Source: Fistularia commersonii (lineage: Eukaryota > Chordata > Actinopteri > Syngnathiformes > Fistulariidae). Taken from it: a DNA stretch of 64,000 nucleotides. The stretch lies in NCBI GenBank assembly GCA_037954325.1, contig JBBMNZ010000003.1, forward strand, positions 4,911,965 to 4,975,964, given 5' to 3'. Positions 60,511-64,000 of this stretch are shown here, piece by piece. The notes under the pieces were generated by a model. It had not been told where the DNA came from and made no database searches. It was given only the letters and a program-made list of their open reading frames with translations. Both the position numbers and the translations under genes were made by a program. Numbering within the stretch: the stretch's first letter is position 1; every line of letters starts with the position of its first letter.

Positions 60511-60755
60511 GATGACACAAACTGTTATGTGCTCAAACTTTGTTGTCTCTTTTCATACAGTACACCATGTCAAAATATTGATAGAACTAAATGCTTTGGA
60601 AGTGCTGGAAATCCAGTTAGTTTTGCTAAAATTGCTGGAGGGATAAAGTTAATAAACAGTACTTTGGCGATGACTTAACTTATAAGAAGCTGGTACAAGC
60701 AGCTCCTTGTGAGCCAGAAGACTGTGAAACATTTTGCTAATTGTGTAAATTACCT

Positions 60756-60795
60756 TTATCCCTATGAGACTGTACTCCTTCAGGTAGCATGGGAG
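60756..60795 (-). other. Exon-like element A (possible 24-nt microexon)
   Basis: On the minus strand, cctgaag is followed by EYSLIGIK and the donor gtaatt. Compared with element B the codon changes are Glu gag/gaa (silent), Tyr/Ala and Ile/Leu, with an upstream Leu ctg/ttg (silent). An in-frame TAA upstream and lack of homology beyond the donor limit it to a very short exon if it is one. Confidence 0.35.
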
Positions 60796-60832
60796 TGAGA
60801 AACAAAGTTAAATGAAGGCAAATTAATAAAAA

Positions 60833-60835
<3 letters not shown>

Positions 60836-60868
<33 letters not shown>
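60836..60868. repeat. (AAAT)n microsatellite
   Basis: About eight AAAT units. Confidence 0.93.
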
Positions 60869-60878
<10 letters not shown>

Positions 60879-62137
60879 TTATCTCTTTGTTGGAGGGTTT
60901 CACAATTTATCTACTCACAAAAGTCACCATGGGAAAAGCACAAAATACACAAACCATGTCACAATTGAACCGAACCAAATGTGACTGATGATGTTGATGT
61001 AAAAGTGATTAAGTCATCAAGTGTCGCACGCTGTGTCAACTGACATTTTCCATCAGACAGAGAGCTGCAGTGAATCAGAAAGCATGTTTAATACGAAAAA
61101 AAGCTGCTTTTGACAGCCCGTGGGCCACATTTGCATATCGTACTTGAATTTCTGAGTGGGTTAGATACCAGTGGCGGGGGGACACTTTATACACGCACGC
61201 ATTCGGCAACAATACGCCTTTAAATGCACTACAACACCGAAAATGGAGGCAGGTGACAGGGATGTAAAGAAGAGTTTGGTGACGATAATGCACAAAAGGT
61301 AACGGTGAGCTGAGGCTGTTCTAGGCATGAAAATCGGAGGAAAGCTAAAAAGTGAAAACTAAATAATCAAAGAAAGGACATGAAAGGGTGACAGAGGGGG
61401 ATTTAAAAGACTGGGCGACCTGATATTTCGATCTTTCCTTTCTTAAGTGTAGACCTTTTCCTCTTCAGTTTCATATGGAGGGAACGTGATTTTAATAATT
61501 CACCCCAAATATAAGATGACCACACTCATCCTTCCAACTTTTGCATTTCTCCAGCTTTGCAGAAGCCACTTTCTTGTTGAGTGCATCAAGCTAAAGCTCG
61601 ATCTTGACCGAGCTCTCTGCCATTCATTCCATACAGAATACGAGGAACTTGTAAGAAAATAATAAAAAATGCATGGAATCCATTGTGCCTCAGTTTTATT
61701 TAACTGAAGGTCTCAAGCTAAAATGCTGGTCTTCAAGGAAAAACTTATCAGTGCAGAGATATGAGATAAGATCTATTTCATGACGTAGATCTGTCCAGGA
61801 TTGTTGCTTCTAGGCTTTCCAGCATCTGTCCTTTATCAGCATTTGGGTTCAGAGGATATATTTGGCAAAAACTAAGCTAGAGCTTTTTTTGAGCAATCAA
61901 ATGACAGCCTTGTCCCCTTTTTTTGCAAAAACTAGTCTCAATGCAGCAGGTCGATAGTTCCTAATGATCATCATCGACAGATTAGCCTAATAAGAAGAAG
62001 CGAGAGGTTTCAAGCGTGAGAGGCGAAGCGCCCGAAGTCATTTTTACAAGCACAGTTGGTTACGTGAAATGATGAGTGCCATTAAACCACCGACTGTGAC
62101 CCTTGACAGACGACCAAACATTAATTGTGATATAGAA

Positions 62138-62310
62138 ATAAGAATAAGAATAAGAATAACTTTATCTATCCCGAAGGAAATTGTTGTGCCAGAGTTTCAA
62201 GTAAAACATAACAATAATAAATAATAGTAGGAAGGAGGGAGAATAAGAAATACAAATAAAACCAGAAAGTGTCAAAGTCAAGGCTATAAAGTGTTTTAAG
62301 GTCTTAAAAA
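62138..62310 (-). repeat. LINE 3'-tail family, copy 3
   Basis: Matches 14027-14207 in the same orientation and 18290-18440 in the opposite one (agtttcaagtaaaacataac, gtgtcaaagtcaaggctata). Begins with an aagaat repeat, the terminal repeat of the retroposon in antisense. Confidence 0.8.
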
Positions 62311-64000
62311 GTACAAAGACATTCTCCATAATTAAGACCGGACATGAAAAAAAGTCTCTGACCGGCCCCCTTTTGACATGGGGAGTAGAAATTCAGAATT
62401 GCCGAAATGGGACAGAAATGTCCAAAGAAAAGACAATCAATATTCCCTAATAACATTTTACCAAATGTGATAGTTTTTTAAATCGTTGAATATATTTGTG
62501 ATCTTGGGCTGTGACTGAGATCCCCTACAATTTTTTTCACAACTGCCTGGACATTTTGAACACAATTAAACACATCAAATATCATTGTTACTCGCAACCT
62601 GATTGCTGTACAAAAAGAAATGATTGATGTCCGATCAACACCAGAAAATCGCGTTTTATGAAGACATTATTCTACCGGTTGATGAGAAAGTAGGTATTGG
62701 CCTCATTCGCAGACTTCATAAGAGGTGAACATGACAATCACTAACTTGAGGTGAAGGGGGCAAAATGTCTCTATATAATATTCAAGAATATTGCAAGTTG
62801 TTGAAGAAGCACCAAAAACAGACTGACAAAATTTAAAGAATAAACCAAGCATGTGATCATTTGCATATGTGTGTTTCACATTGTTATTTATTTATTGTTT
62901 TTTTTTTGTTGTTTTTTTTTTTTTTTTATCAAATGGGAAATCCAGTTGTTTGAATATCTGGCAACTGCAAATCCAGTTCCTGCTGTGCTTGTCATGTTTG
63001 ACATTAGGATTTTTTAAATTAAATTCTTATTGTAGATGCAGCGCAGGGACTTTTTTTTTCCGTCTCACTACCTTCTGTACCCCCTTTCCCTCCACAACAT
63101 CTAATCCCCCTAAGAGAGAAGCACATCTCTTCAGAAAGGAGAAAGATGGCTAGCGTTTTTCTGTGCCTTCTTTCAAACTATATGGCTCCTTCCCCAAAGG
63201 GCAGAGTAGATGGAGAAGAAGAAAAAAAAAATGAGGGGATGAAGAAGAAAATGATCCTTTTTTGTTCCTGTTCCCGCCTGCGTCTGAGATCTTTTTTTTT
63301 TTCATTCCCCTGAGAAATGCCATCCGTATCGGAGTAGATCTCTTGGGGAGAAGTCAGTTCTTTAAAAGATGAAGTGGATCTAATATGACGACCTATATCA
63401 AAGTGATTAAATACAAATGTGCTAATATTGTCTTTTGACTTTACATGGAGGGAAAGAAAAGGATTCAAAAATTTGGAGGGTGATGAGGTCATTGCATTTT
63501 AGCTCAGCGTACATGTGTTTTTTCTTCTTTCAAGACAACACACAGACAGGAGGGAAAATCGAATCCAACAGATTTGCAAGAGGTTAAATCTTTTGGTCTG
63601 CCATCTGGCAAACATGTAGGCAGCAACACAAAAGATGAAAAATACAACATGTATTTCAATACAAAAAAAAAAAAAAAAAATTAAAATTATGTCCTGTTCT
63701 TTTTCCATTTAATTTGTATCTTTTTTCTGTCACTGCAACTGCGGTCTGTTCTGTCACTTCAAATCCGAACCCCCCACAACTCAAACCTCTTTTCCTGTCT
63801 CGACCCAATCTTGCCATCAAAGATCTCATCATATTTCATTCCCTCACCTTTTTTTCTCTTAGAAGAGTCTGCGATGAGCGCTGTACCTCAGTATTTCTGG
63901 GTGCTACTGTGATCCATTTTTTATGATATCTTTGCTGCTGTGAGTGCGAGCACACAAAGAAGACTTACTCATGATTCTGATGAAAGCACAGACATGCTAT

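Larger units (their letters stand above)
58015..64000 (-). other. clcn2: clcn2 intron upstream of exon a (incomplete at window edge)
   Basis: No exon for the ClC GKEGP filter or upstream helices was found. It contains a tandem duplication with a palindromic MITE (58160-58766), two related exon-like elements (about 59152-59190 and 60756-60795), a truncated repeat (60410-60510), an (AAAT)n tract at 60836-60868 and a LINE tail (62138-62310). From 62.4 kb to the edge I see only AT-rich DNA with T and A runs. Confidence 0.65.

Noticed and set aside
63969..64000. Possible exon ending at the donor TGA|gtaagt on the minus strand at the window edge
   Set aside because: The 32 visible bases do not read as the expected ClC-2 segment in any frame, and the rest is outside the window.

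Overview
This is a vertebrate, almost certainly teleost, genomic window. It is AT-rich and dense in (CA)n, (TA)n and poly-A microsatellites. It carries fish-type repeat debris: pogo/Tigger-like, hAT-like, L2/CR1-like LINE and RTE-like LINE fragments. Its only confidently recognised gene has small exons, consistent splice phases and long introns. No bacterial-type gene organisation, CRISPR array, tRNA or rRNA was seen.

The gene is a ClC-2-type voltage-gated chloride channel (clcn2) on the minus strand. Thirteen exons were assembled by hand between 58014 (most 5') and 10847 (most 3'). All twelve internal junctions keep one reading frame, giving 1536 nt or 512 codons. They cover the transmembrane core from the equivalent of about human residue 232 (helix G region), including the GAFMP anion-selectivity segment, the VTHTVSTAVIVFELTG helix and the SLYD pore tyrosine. 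They continue through CBS domain 1 into the cytoplasmic linker. The 5' part (N-terminus, GSGIP and GKEGP filter segments with the gating glutamate) was not found and should lie beyond base 64000. CBS domain 2 and the C-terminus were not found and should lie to the left of base 1.

Layout. 1-10846: no recognisable exon, so probably a long 3' intron of clcn2. It holds a Tigger-like element and a diverged non-coding repeat pair. 10847-17129: linker and CBS1 exons, with a hAT-like copy and a LINE tail. 17130-27735: a 10.6-kb intron with heavy microsatellites, a GC-rich pocket, and an RTE-like LINE fragment ending in a (GAA)46 tail. 27736-31982: three pore exons. 31983-48068: a 16-kb intron with two hAT-type elements and a long GGAT/GATA tract. 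48069-52041: three exons plus a hAT-type element with an 8-bp target duplication. 52042-56595: an intron holding an L2-like LINE interrupted by a second Tigger-like element. 56596-58014: three exons. 58015-64000: intron with a palindromic MITE, a tandem duplication and a duplicated exon-like element.

Most interesting observations: a pair of 24-nt exon-like elements whose differences are mainly synonymous or conservative; a (TG)n microsatellite directly abutting a splice acceptor, resembling the CFTR exon 9 arrangement; a (GAA)46 tract in sense orientation in an intron; and several unusual AAG acceptors. I see no evidence for a wholly new multi-gene system.
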